A stretch of DNA of 33,705 nt, taken from Bacillota bacterium. GTDB taxonomy: Bacteria; Bacillota; Sulfobacillia; Sulfobacillales; Sulfobacillaceae. The stretch lies in assembly GCA_021797515.1 (NCBI GenBank), contig JAJZZP010000060.1:1-33705 (forward strand), in the 5' to 3' direction. This document shows positions 1-8,029 of this stretch, piece by piece. Numbering within the stretch: position 1 is the first letter of the stretch; every line of letters begins with the position of its first letter. Below the pieces are notes generated by a model, which did not search any database, was not told where the DNA came from, and saw nothing but the letters and a program-made list of their open reading frames with translations. Position numbers and translations under genes: made by a program.

Positions 1-1
1 G

Positions 2-223
2 GCGCTCCAGGATCAACCGCCTCTCGAATTACCCCATCGTCGGGTGAAACGACCGTCCGAAACCGTCATTCTCGATGCCCTACGCGATTTGGACATCCGG
101 CGGCAATCGAATGAGAGCCTGCTGTGGTATCAGTGGACCGCGGTCCTACCGTACCAGCGCCGCCTCTTAGATGCGCTAGGCGTGCCGATTGACCGTGGGT
201 TTATCTGGGACCCGTCGGGCTAA
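2..223 (+). CDS. C-terminal fragment, probable transposase (5' end outside window)
   Basis: An open frame enters from the left edge and ends at the TAA at 221-223, giving 73 residues without a start. The visible part is basic and rich in Arg, Leu and Trp, with a run around LPYQRRLLDALGVP followed by a short tail ending in WDPSG. Short C-terminal tails of the form 'x-x-QRxLLxALGxP' occur at the end of IS1634/IS4-like DDE transposases, and the surroundings are full of decayed genes, so a transposase is the best guess. No catalytic residue is visible in the part present, so the family assignment is weak. Confidence 0.4.
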   Translation, partial: ALQDQPPLELPHRRVKRPSETVILDALRDLDIRRQSNESLLWYQWTAVLPYQRRLLDALGVPIDRGFIWDPSG

Positions 224-407
224 CGGCCAAAAAAATTCAACGATTTTCCGTTCCCTGACTCGCGGAACCTGGGTCATATTAAGGTCACTGTCTTGCGACA
301 GCACGGATCTCAGGATTCGTCCGCTAGGAAGCTGCTCTCGCACCACCGAGAGGGGGTGATGATACGGACAGCGCTCTCCGCCGCCGAGAAACCATCAAAG
401 AGAGCTA

Positions 408-870
408 TTATGAAAGCCGTCCCTGCCTTTTACATGGTTCCCTCAGCCCGGGCTCGTTACCCGGGCTGAGGGGCATGCGAGCGAAACTCTCTACTGCCGC
501 CGTATAACTCATCACACATCCATTCTCGCTTGAGGATGGACGATCTGTTGTTTCCAACCAGGAAGATCCGAGGGATTCCTTCGTCGCTAGCGGTATATCA
601 AACGGCATCTGCAGACCGTGCGGCTCACGGTCTGTCATTAGCACTACGGCTAACTCGGCATCGTGAAATAATGCCCGCCAATTCGTCTGCGGCAAACCGC
701 ATATTTAACGGCATCGCCTTGTGGCCTACCACCAACTAGCGTGAATTCACTCCAGCAATCCCTATTCTTTCGCGGTGCCCAAACCCACCGGCCAGCCCTT
801 GCACTCGCTCAGCCAGTGCGGCAAAGGTCATGGTTCATTCAATGTCTACCAACGCAAAATCCTCCGGCAT
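408..870 (-). pseudogene. Remnant of an AMP-binding acyl-CoA synthetase (N-terminal part)
   Basis: Reading the minus strand from about 870, the conceptual protein runs DFALVDIE, stop, TMTFAALAERVQGLAGGFG, then RIGIAGVNS, a stop, and a stretch with MPLNMRFAADELAGII. After a frame change it continues HDAELAVVLMTD. This is the order seen in the N-terminal part of the adenylate-forming family (o-succinylbenzoate-CoA ligase and acyl-CoA synthetases): 'TFxxLxxRVxxLAxxL', 'GDRVGIxxxNS', 'PLNxRxxxxELxxII-DAExxxVL'. Internal stops, a frameshift and the missing AMP-binding core show that it is not functional. It lies downstream of the short-chain dehydrogenase on the same strand, suggesting one former operon. 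Boundaries are approximate. Confidence 0.6.
440..472. repeat. Perfect 13-bp inverted repeat (strong hairpin)
   Basis: Bases 440-452 (CCCTCAGCCCGGG) are the exact reverse complement of 460-472, with a 7-base loop. The stem is very GC-rich. No T-run follows on either strand, so it is not a textbook intrinsic terminator. It lies just past the 3' side of the broken synthetase remnant on the minus strand and about 220 bp from the transposase fragment, so it may be a terminator without a U-tract or the end of a mobile element. Confidence 0.6.
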
Positions 871-936
871 GCATGCTTACCGAGGGCTGGAAGACTTCAT
901 CAATGGTCAAGGCTTGATATGGCATGTCGCGACCTT

Positions 937-1755
937 CTAGTCACACTCCGGCAACAATTGAATCCCGCCACCTAACGAATTGCCCCCATCGATACGAATA
1001 TACTCCCCGGTAATGTAGCTTGCCGCAGGACTGCACAGAAAGGTAGCCAACCAGGCCAATTCTTCGGGTCGTCCGGTGCGTTTCAATGGCGTGCCTTGGC
1101 GAACAGTTTCCACAAAACTCGGACCCCCAGCACTAGCCATCTCTTCCATCATGCCCTCGGTAATAAAAAGTCCCGGGCCTACCGCATTGACCCGTATCTG
1201 ATATTTGGCCCATTCCACCGCCAGTGTCTTGGTCAATCCATAAACTCCGTTGCGAGCGGCGACCGAATGCGCAATACCAGACGCACCACGGTGTAAAAAA
1301 TTCACCAAGATATTGAGTACAACTCCCCCTTCCCTTTGTTTAATCATTTGCCGACCCACGGCTTGGGTCATGTAGAAAGTTCCATTCAAGTTGGTATCTA
1401 TCACCGCCTTCCAGCCCTTGACCGAAAAGTCTTCGGCCGGTTGCACAAATTGTCCGCCCGCATTGTTAATCAAGATATTGACCAGCCCGAAGACCCGTAT
1501 CGTTTCGGATACCGTTCGTTGGACATCTTCAGGATTACGGATATTGGCTACCACATAACCACAGGCAATGTCCATCTCAGTGAGTTCCTGTTGAGTAGCC
1601 CGAAGGGGATCTTCCCTGCGTCCCACCAACATCACGGATGCTCCCGCCTGACCCAGTTCTTGCGCCATCTTTTTGCCTAGCCCCGTCCCTCCGCCGGTGA
1701 CAATAGCCACCATATCTTTCAGCAATTCGGAAGAAAACACCTTCATCCCGATCAC
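937..1755 (-). CDS. SDR-family oxidoreductase (2,4-dienoyl-CoA reductase/citronellol dehydrogenase-like)
   Basis: A 272-residue short-chain dehydrogenase/reductase. The Rossmann fold shows the cofactor loop TGGGTGLGKKMA near residue 20 and the NNAGG motif near residue 97. At the usual YxxxK active site the sequence reads IAHSVAARNGVYGLTKTLA, so the catalytic Tyr is Ser and the Lys is Arg. This pattern is known from a side branch of SDRs resembling peroxisomal 2,4-dienoyl-CoA reductases and citronellol dehydrogenases, in which the canonical Tyr is absent, so it need not mean loss of function. The GTG at 1755 follows a GGGGG run; an ATG at 1746 is an alternative start. Broken acyl-CoA synthetase genes lie on both sides on the same strand, so its pathway (acyl or terpenoid degradation) is probably dead or dying. 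Confidence 0.85.
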   Translation of the reverse strand: MIGMKVFSSELLKDMVAIVTGGGTGLGKKMAQELGQAGASVMLVGRREDPLRATQQELTEMDIACGYVVANIRNPEDVQRTVSETIRVFGLVNILINNAGGQFVQPAEDFSVKGWKAVIDTNLNGTFYMTQAVGRQMIKQREGGVVLNILVNFLHRGASGIAHSVAARNGVYGLTKTLAVEWAKYQIRVNAVGPGLFITEGMMEEMASAGGPSFVETVRQGTPLKRTGRPEELAWLATFLCSPAASYITGEYIRIDGGNSLGGGIQLLPECD

Positions 1756-1769
1756 TCGCTTCTAACCCC

Positions 1770-2184
1770 CATAGCGCTTCCTTTACGCGCTTTTGTCAAA
1801 TTTGAATGTGGCTGTCACGGGCGCCTTTTCAATGAATTTCAGGGATACGGGCCAACAGTCTTAGGGCAACGATTCGCGACACGGTTCCAAGACCTCGTTT
1901 CACGTGAGTCAAACCCCCTCTGTGAACTCGATAATGGCTATCGGCACGTTGGTCTCTTCGATTGTGCTTGGAGACACATGCCCTTACGAGGTAACTGCCA
2001 CATCAACAATCCGGCCGGTAATAGTCATGCGACCATCAGGAGCTACCATGCCCATGTCCCCGGAAAAATGCCATCATCACGAAATGCTTTAGACGTGGGT
2101 GGATCTCAGCCTCTGACGCATCTCGCTATCGCCGAAATATTCTGCGCCACGCGTCAGAATACTCTTGATGTATTGGTTGTACAT
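1770..2184 (-). pseudogene. Internally deleted and frameshifted acyl-CoA synthetase
   Basis: The minus strand from 2184 starts with an ATG and encodes 31 residues (SILTRGAEYFGDSEMRQRL) resembling the N-terminus of long-chain acyl-CoA synthetases, then a stop. Immediately beyond, in a different frame, is AFRDDGIF and then SGDMGMVAPDGRMTITGR, which matches the conserved 'EAFRDGWFxTGDxGxxDxDGxLxIxGRxxD' motif of the C-terminal part. Further on, about 1775-1850, is VSLKFIEKAPVTATFKFDKS, matching the family's terminal 'VxFVExxPxTATxKxxK' motif. The AMP-binding core of roughly 300 residues is therefore missing, and several stops interrupt the rest. It ends about 15 bp before the SDR start, as in an operon. 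What is seen is the order of motifs; the family assignment is from memory of those motifs. Confidence 0.75.
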
Positions 2185-2668
2185 TGAATTAACACCAGAT
2201 TGGGTGCCCCGCTACCCGTTATTCCCCCAAAATCAATGCACCTACTTTCATAATACTCGAAACGTTGAGTTAGCTCATTACGCAGATGATCAAAAAAATT
2301 CGTAACTACCGAGTACCTTCGTTAATGGGGATGATTTTCGCTATCCGGTCCCATATGGTCCGGCTCTGAAGGCCCCTTTCAGCGTCGTTCCACGTACTCC
2401 CTTCTCCCATCAGATCGGTTGTGTGAGTGGATGTTCGATTTAACCGACCCCAATTTGGCGTGGGAGCCCTTTACAATACGCAGAAGAGTTTAGGATTCCA
2501 CCAGGACAGGGTGATGCGTGAGTACTATGATCAATTGTGCTACTCATTGCTGTCGCGGGAGTGGACCCAACAGAAGTGTTGACGGCGAAGGTGCAACAAG
2601 GATTACTCACTCGAAAGATCGTGTTTACTTCTTCGAGTTATCCCATCGATGATAGGTCGATGTGTTCA
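2185..2668. other. Intergenic stretch with no recognisable gene
   Basis: Both strands carry only short frames with no recognisable motif and no convincing ribosome binding site. It separates the dead synthetase from hemY, whose 3' end lies at 2669. Given the decay on its left side it is probably further eroded coding DNA, but I could not identify a parent gene. Confidence 0.5.
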
Positions 2669-4048
2669 TTAAGCCATTTGCTCCGCCGCCGTAATTGCCC
2701 GACGAACACAGTCCGGAATTCCTACCCCGTCAATATATGACCCAGCCAAAGCTATCCGAGGGCTATTTGTTCGCAGCTGTTGCACTGCTGCCGCCATTTT
2801 TCGCAAATGTCCGACTTGGTATTGGGGAATAGCCCGGGGGCGGCGAAATACCGCAATGTAATCGGGGTCACCCAATTTCGGCAATAGGTCTTTCATTTCG
2901 CGCCGATATAACGCTAAAAGTTCCGTGTCATTCATGGCCAATATATCTTCGCCCGCACGTCCGTAATAGGAACGGATGACTGCGCCCCCGGGAACGTTAG
3001 GATAATGCCATTTTGAGGAGACATAGGTGCAGGCCGTCATTTGAAATCCTTCACCGCGGGGAACCAAAAATCCTGTTTTGTCTTCAGGTATAACGGACTC
3101 CGATTCCTTGTACACGGCACCAATCACCGCCAAATTAGCGTAGGTCACCGCCTCTAGCACATGGCTTACCATCCGCGCATTGGTGGAAAGCAATTTGGCC
3201 GCAGCAAAGGCAGGGATAGCCAAAATCACCCCGTCCGCGACAAGGGTTTCTTGTTCGGTAACAACTTCTACGCCGTGGTCTGAACTAGGTCCCAGAGACA
3301 CTACCGGAGTGTGACACCGTTGATCTACATTATCAAGAGATTTCGACAATGCTTCAATGTAGGATTGAAGGCCTCCAGCAAATGTGGCAAACATACTGGG
3401 TCTCGGTCCCCCGCCAGGCTGCGGTGTTGGCCTGGTATGGCGCGCTCCTTGCACAATGCTGCGGTGTTTGGCTTCAAGGTCTTTAAAGTGGGGAAATGTG
3501 GCTTCCATGCTCATTTGATCGATGTTTCCCGCGTAGATGCCCGACAACATGGGCGCCGCTAGCCGATCCACGACCTCATCGCCAAATCGATAACGCAAAA
3601 ACCGTCCTAGCGCAATATCATCGTTCGGGCGAGAAATACGGGGCAAGAAAAAGTCAAAGCCGGCCCGCAATTTCCCAGGCCATGATAACAAGCCGGATTG
3701 GACTAAAGCCCAAACATCTGTGGGTACTCCCGATTGCACGCCTGGAGGAATATCATAAAACCTTCCGCGATGATAAATATACGCGCCGTGAGCCCCGGGA
3801 TTGGTTCCAATAGAGGCCAATCCTACTTCTTCAGCCAGCGCAACCGCTTCCGGCTTTCGGCGCAAAATCGAATCGGGACCCGCCTCAATCACATATCCGT
3901 CGTGCCGATCAGTATGGATGACACCCCCTAGATGGTCTTGCGCTTCCATCAACAGGATTTCTGCTTGGGAATGCCTTTTGCGAAGAGCATAAGCCGCCGC
4001 CAATCCTGAAATTCCCCCGCCCACGACCACATATCGTTTATCACTCAT
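2669..4048 (-). CDS. hemY: Protoporphyrinogen/coproporphyrinogen III oxidase (HemY/CgoX)
   Basis: A 459-residue FAD-dependent oxidase of haem synthesis. The N-terminus has the dinucleotide-binding motif VVVGGGISGLAAAYAL (residues 7-22) and an acidic FAD ribose contact (LLMEAQDHLGG), followed by IEAGPDSI, all typical of the HemY/PPOX family. The C-terminus has ALAGSYIDGVGIPDCVRRA, the family's second FAD contact. In Firmicutes these enzymes generally act on coproporphyrinogen III (CgoX) in the coproporphyrin-dependent pathway; that assignment is from family knowledge. The ATG at 4048 overlaps the hemH stop by four bases (ATGA), so translation is probably coupled. It is the last gene of hemE-hemH-hemY. 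Confidence 0.93.
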   Translation of the reverse strand: MSDKRYVVVGGGISGLAAAYALRKRHSQAEILLMEAQDHLGGVIHTDRHDGYVIEAGPDSILRRKPEAVALAEEVGLASIGTNPGAHGAYIYHRGRFYDIPPGVQSGVPTDVWALVQSGLLSWPGKLRAGFDFFLPRISRPNDDIALGRFLRYRFGDEVVDRLAAPMLSGIYAGNIDQMSMEATFPHFKDLEAKHRSIVQGARHTRPTPQPGGGPRPSMFATFAGGLQSYIEALSKSLDNVDQRCHTPVVSLGPSSDHGVEVVTEQETLVADGVILAIPAFAAAKLLSTNARMVSHVLEAVTYANLAVIGAVYKESESVIPEDKTGFLVPRGEGFQMTACTYVSSKWHYPNVPGGAVIRSYYGRAGEDILAMNDTELLALYRREMKDLLPKLGDPDYIAVFRRPRAIPQYQVGHLRKMAAAVQQLRTNSPRIALAGSYIDGVGIPDCVRRAITAAEQMA

Positions 4049-4953
4049 CGGTTCAACGCCTTCCTTACTACGTCGGCCAACACCTGAATGAACGTAAGAT
4101 CCGAATTAAACGAAGGCGTTCGCTCCAAATGAACGCCCAATACGTTGGCATGTTTTTGTGCCTGAATATCTAAATCGTAGAGAATTTCCAAGTGGTCGGA
4201 TACAAAACCTACCGGGCACACCAACTGCTGGTTCCAACCTTCGCGCTGCAAATTTTCGATCTTTTCCAGGATATCCGGGCCCATCCACGGTTCATCCGTT
4301 CGCCCCGCACTCTGCCATGAAAACGTATAATGGGGCAACGCCATGTATTCAGCCACCGCCTCGCCGGTGTCACGCAGTTGTTTCGGGTATGGATCGCCAG
4401 TTGCTAAAATACGTTGAGGCAGACTATGTGCAGAAAAAATCACCATCACGTTGTCGTTGTCAAATAACGCTAATGACGTGGCGACCCGTTGCGACACCGC
4501 CGCGATGAAAGATGGTTCCAGGTGCCATGACTGAATCCCTTGCCACGGCAGGGAGGCTTGATACCGTTGCACTGCCTGTTTGGCTTCCTCAAGGTATCCG
4601 CCGACACTCATGACCGAGTAATGGGGCGCTAAAACCAACCCTACAGCCTGATCCACCCCGTCCTCCACCATATTCCTAACCCCGTCCTCAATAAATGGGG
4701 GCGCGTGTTTCAACCCTAAGTAAACTCGGTAAGTGTTGGGCGCTTCAGAATTTAATACCTGTTCCAAGGCCTCGGCCTGAGACTTGGTAATGCGGTAAAG
4801 GGGCGAATCGCCACCGATGGCCAGGTACCTTGTCCGTAAGTCTTCCAGTTGGGCTGGTGACGGCATTCTGCCGTGTCGGATATGGGTGTAATATCTCGGC
4901 AGATCGTCTAGATCCTGTGCCGCCCCGTACGCCATCACTAACACGCCAATCAT
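4045..4953 (-). CDS. hemH: Ferrochelatase (HemH/CpfC)
   Basis: A 302-residue ferrochelatase, which inserts Fe(II) into the porphyrin; in Firmicutes the substrate is usually coproporphyrin III. The conserved catalytic His is in FSAHSLPQRI (His176), followed by GDPYPKQL, and the conserved Glu is in CPVGFVSDHLEILYDLD (Glu256). There is no transmembrane tail, as in soluble Bacillus-type enzymes. A longer frame reaches 4980, but the ATG at 4953 is preferred: it overlaps the hemE stop as ATGA and starts with MIGVLVMAYG, the usual N-terminus. Its own stop overlaps the hemY start in the same way, so the three genes form one transcription unit. Confidence 0.95.
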   Translation of the reverse strand: MIGVLVMAYGAAQDLDDLPRYYTHIRHGRMPSPAQLEDLRTRYLAIGGDSPLYRITKSQAEALEQVLNSEAPNTYRVYLGLKHAPPFIEDGVRNMVEDGVDQAVGLVLAPHYSVMSVGGYLEEAKQAVQRYQASLPWQGIQSWHLEPSFIAAVSQRVATSLALFDNDNVMVIFSAHSLPQRILATGDPYPKQLRDTGEAVAEYMALPHYTFSWQSAGRTDEPWMGPDILEKIENLQREGWNQQLVCPVGFVSDHLEILYDLDIQAQKHANVLGVHLERTPSFNSDLTFIQVLADVVRKALNR

Positions 4954-5984
4954 TCGGTTCCCCCCGTTTGATGCACCCATTGCACGATTTGTTGCAACAC
5001 CTCGGGACTAGTTTCCGGCAGCACTCCATGACCTAAATTGAATATGTATCCTGGCCGCGTTTTCATAGCCTGTACCATGTCTTTAATCGGTTCAGCCACC
5101 GCAGCAAATCCCGCGGTCACCCGTACTGGATCTAAGTTCCCTTGCAGGGCGATCCCCGCCCCTAGCCGTTGGTGTGCCGACGTTAGAGGAACCCGCCAAT
5201 CGATACTCAAAACATCGGGATCTGCTTCGGCCATCAATTCCAAAAGTGACCCGGTTCCCACACCAAAATAAATGCGTGGGGCCGATAGCGACTTAAGCGA
5301 AGAAAACAGTCGGATCATATAGGGCAACACATAGTCACGATAGTCTTGCGGTGCCAACGCTCCTACCCAACTGTCAAACACCTGCACCGCCTGGGCACCA
5401 GCAGCAATTTGCACCGACAGGTACTGGATAACCATATCCGTCAGTTTATTCATTAAGGCATCCCAAACCATCGTATCGGTCCACATCAATCGTTTAGTAT
5501 AAGCATAGTTGCGACTGGGACCGCCTTCAACAAGATAGCTGGCTAAGGTAAACGGTCCCCCAGCAAACCCTATGAGCGGAGTTCCCCCGAGTCGTGTTGT
5601 AATTCGCCCAATCGCATCGATGACAAATGACAAATCTTCCATAGGGTTCATGGATCGAAGACTTTCAACATCTTTGCCTGTACGAATCGGACGGGCGATG
5701 ATGGGGCCCACGGATTCCTTGATCTGAAACTCGACCCCCATCGGGGCTAGCGGCACCATAATATCCGAAAACAATATCGCCGCGTCGACGCCAAGATCAT
5801 CCACTGGACGACAAGTCACTTCTGTACAGAGTTCAGGATTTGTGGCCAACTCCATAAACCCGTGTCTCTCCCGCATAGCCCGATACCCCGGTTGATACCG
5901 GCCCGCTTGTCGCATAAACCACACCGGAATGGTATCGACTGGTAGTCCTCGACACGCCCGAATAAACCGGCTCTCCGTTTGAAT
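4950..5984 (-). CDS. hemE: Uroporphyrinogen decarboxylase (HemE), with apparent ATT start
   Basis: This enzyme removes four acetate carboxyls from uroporphyrinogen III to give coproporphyrinogen III. The signature WFMRQAGRY is present, followed by ILFSDIMVPLAPMG and, near the C-terminus, NLGHGVLPET. The frame has no ATG, GTG or TTG before WFMRQAGRY except the GTG encoding the Val of PVWFMRQ at 5924, which would remove the conserved N-terminal segment. The reading frame continues upstream through SRFIRACRG and VDTIPVWFMRQ, exactly as in the family, to a TAA. The only near-cognate start is ATT at 5984-5982, giving 344 residues, the normal length. A one-base error in the adjacent G-run would instead allow a GTG start. 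It is the first gene of the haem operon. Confidence 0.9.
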   Translation of the reverse strand: MQTESRFIRACRGLPVDTIPVWFMRQAGRYQPGYRAMRERHGFMELATNPELCTEVTCRPVDDLGVDAAILFSDIMVPLAPMGVEFQIKESVGPIIARPIRTGKDVESLRSMNPMEDLSFVIDAIGRITTRLGGTPLIGFAGGPFTLASYLVEGGPSRNYAYTKRLMWTDTMVWDALMNKLTDMVIQYLSVQIAAGAQAVQVFDSWVGALAPQDYRDYVLPYMIRLFSSLKSLSAPRIYFGVGTGSLLELMAEADPDVLSIDWRVPLTSAHQRLGAGIALQGNLDPVRVTAGFAAVAEPIKDMVQAMKTRPGYIFNLGHGVLPETSPEVLQQIVQWVHQTGGTE

Positions 5985-6000
5985 CCCCCACTCTCTAAAA

Positions 6001-6016
6001 CCGTTTTATTATACCA
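6001..6016 (-). promoter_or_regulatory. Extended -10 promoter for the haem operon
   Basis: On the minus strand there is a perfect TATAAT (6013-6008) preceded by TG one base away (6016-6015), forming an extended -10 element, TGGTATAAT. No good -35 hexamer lies 17 bp upstream, which extended -10 promoters can tolerate. Transcription would begin near 6001, leaving a very short leader of about 17 bases before the proposed ATT start of hemE. Confidence 0.6.
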
Positions 6017-6019
6017 TTT

Positions 6020-7290
6020 TTGGCAAGGATGCCGATGGAGGTCCCTACGACGCAGTTTTCCGTCAGACTGCGCGGCAAAACTCGGCCGCTCAAGGCAAAA
6101 TTTTGCAACTTCCGTCAGCAAGGAGACGCAGCGACCGGCTCGCAAGGCCCCATCGGATTCGCTGCGTCAATATTCGTGGATACCGCATAAAAGACTTGCT
6201 GTCCATTTTCAGTGCAATACGGATGTTCTGACACTCTGCGGACTCCAGCATTTTCGTCGATTCGGATTCAAGCCACGCAACCAGTCAGTCAATTTTGAGC
6301 TTCTCACATTTCCAGTGGAATTGCAGCCAAGGCAACGACATCTAAAATAGCCAACCGGTCTCCCCGTTTTAAAACTCGAAAAGCTTCTTAAAAATACCCG
6401 CCGTTTGTCTGTCGACAGATTAATGACGCAGCTACAAACGATACACGCAACGTCGCCCCCCAGCACCGAAAGATCTTCGTTCTCGCCAATCCCAAACGCT
6501 ACATTGTGATACGGCCCCGTATTAGCATTTCTTCCGGACTTGGGAAGCATTTTCGGCGTTCGGTCAACTGCCGGTTCGCCCAAAAAACAGCCAAATCCTC
6601 CCGCGCTGCCCAAACTCCTTTCTCCGGTCTTTAACTGCGCAATCGGTTGCGGGTTGCCCCATCCGAGTCCCAGAGAGCATCCTTCGGGCCTTACCGCAAC
6701 CTAGAGCCGTGTGAGAGAGTCCCTCTTCCCACGCGGTGTCCTCACTAACATTGTTATACGATATGGTTAGTGAATCTCAGGAGGCGTCTGCGATGGCGCT
6801 TGCCTTGACGGCAAGGATCCCATAGTATCCGCCCTTGGAGCAAAAGCATCCGAGTGTGCTCGTATTGCGTCAAATGAAGCATGGCAGGTTTCGCGATGAC
6901 TACTCCAATCGAGCAGAAGAGGCTCTTGAATATTGCTCACAATGATGGCACATCCGTCAACACCGGATTGGTCACGCAGTGGATACGAAAAAGACTCGTG
7001 CAACAGGTAGGTCGCGTCCAATATAGAGTGTATCATCCGATGTTTCGTGACTAGGTGATTAGCGTATCCGGGAATGAAATAGGGCCATGACTCACTCCGT
7101 GGCCGGTTCCGCCTCAAGGTGAAAACTTTTATTTGGTATGGCATGGCCAGAGTTCCTTAATGTCAACCTCCCGGCGCGAAATCACGACAGACCGCTCGCA
7201 TGGGCCTTGGCGTTCCACAGAGATTCCAGAATTCTTTATCACAAATATTAAAAAGTAGTTAGAATTCGATTAGCAAAACTTATCTGTCAT
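6020..7290. other. 1.3-kb region without an intact gene
   Basis: Only short, mutually overlapping frames are present: about 6209-6613 and 6767-7144 on the minus strand and 5979-6350 on the plus strand. None has a recognisable domain or a good ribosome binding site. Some segments, such as the Cys-rich RCRCLGC part of the first frame, look like pieces of old coding DNA. The most likely content is eroded mobile or accessory genes, but I cannot name them. Confidence 0.5.
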
Positions 7291-7295
7291 TTGTC

Positions 7296-7324
7296 TTGTC
7301 ACTCCGCACTACAAAAGCTACGAT
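7296..7324 (+). promoter_or_regulatory. Sigma-A-type promoter for the lipoprotein gene
   Basis: TTGTCA (7296-7301) and TACGAT (7319-7324) are separated by exactly 17 bp. They lie about 65 bp before the ATG of the lipoprotein at 7391, which also has a perfect AAAGGAGG ribosome binding site at 7371-7378. Confidence 0.5.
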
Positions 7325-7390
7325 AAGAGCAATTCAACACAATGACAAAAGAAAGGTGGTTTTTCTCCCGAAAGGAGGTCTTTACCCTAA

Positions 7391-7960
7391 ATGACACGTT
7401 CCAAGGGATGGATGCGGTGGACTTTGGCAATAGGAGCGACGGCATTGTTAGCGGGTTGCGGCACAGCCCAGGCTAGCAGTCCCCCTACGTCTACCAGTTC
7501 TACAGCTAACAACACGCAGACTTCAACATCATCCAACACAGCGTTAACTGTTTCCACTAATTCGGCGACGGTTAGCGGCAAGTCCGAAACAGTGTTGGCG
7601 ACCAGCAGCGGAATGACTCTATACTATTTTACTGGTGATACTCCGACCACCAGCCATTGCACAGGGGCGTGCAGCCAAATTTGGCATGCCTTGACCGTTA
7701 GCGGCGGCACTTCGGCTACTGGCACTTCAAATCTGCCCGGCTCTTTAAGTGTTGTCAAGGATGCCAATGGAAATCAAGTCGCCTATCAAGGACATCTGCT
7801 ATATACCTACTCCGGGGACAGTGCCCCGCATCAAGCCAATGGCGAAGGCATTGAAGGGAAGTGGTTCGCAGCCACCCCGCAATTGACTGCAGCCACCAGT
7901 ACCACCTCATCTAGCAGTTCGTCATCTAGCAGCTCGTCGTCCAGCTACGGAGGCTATTAA
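7391..7960 (+). CDS. Lipoprotein with secreted-repeat (COG4315/PF03640-type) domain
   Basis: A 189-residue predicted lipoprotein. Residues 1-22 form a signal peptide with lipobox LLAG before Cys23. A Ser/Thr/Asn-rich linker follows, then a domain with GMTLYYFTGDTP, CTGACSQIWHAL and, in a second copy, VAYQGHLLYTYSGD and GEGIEGKWF. These match the 'secreted repeat of unknown function' family, in which two copies each carry an LY-F/Y-x-x-D core and the first a C-x3-C-x3-W motif. The C-terminus is an almost pure Ser tail ending in YGGY. It should be anchored on the outer face of the membrane. Function is unknown. Translation starts at an ATG 12 bases past AAAGGAGG. Confidence 0.85.
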   Translation: MTRSKGWMRWTLAIGATALLAGCGTAQASSPPTSTSSTANNTQTSTSSNTALTVSTNSATVSGKSETVLATSSGMTLYYFTGDTPTTSHCTGACSQIWHALTVSGGTSATGTSNLPGSLSVVKDANGNQVAYQGHLLYTYSGDSAPHQANGEGIEGKWFAATPQLTAATSTTSSSSSSSSSSSSSYGGY

Positions 7961-7966
7961 CGCAAA

Positions 7967-7997
7967 AACGGTCGTCAAGTTCGTCTTGGCGACCGTT
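7967..7997 (-). terminator. Intrinsic terminator between convergent genes
   Basis: AACGGTCG (7967-7974) pairs with CGACCGTT (7990-7997), and an inner CAAG/CTTG extends the stem. On the minus strand the hairpin is followed by TTTTT, so it best terminates the methyltransferase gene whose stop is at 8030. It may also act for the lipoprotein gene that ends at 7960 on the plus strand. Confidence 0.7.
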
Positions 7998-8029
7998 GCT
8001 TATCCGCTTAATGTTGCGGAGACCACAAA

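Noticed and set aside
300..405. Leader-like stretch with CTGTC/GACAG and CTCTCG/CGAGAG hairpins
   Set aside because: I tried to fit it to known riboswitch classes without success, and no intact gene follows.
6209..6613. 134-residue minus-strand frame with Cys-rich part
   Set aside because: No recognisable domain, no ribosome binding site, and composition does not look like a maintained gene.
6767..7144. Minus-strand frame with faint resemblance to a Tn3-family transposase segment
   Set aside because: Only scattered residues agree, there is no catalytic motif and no ribosome binding site; chance cannot be excluded.
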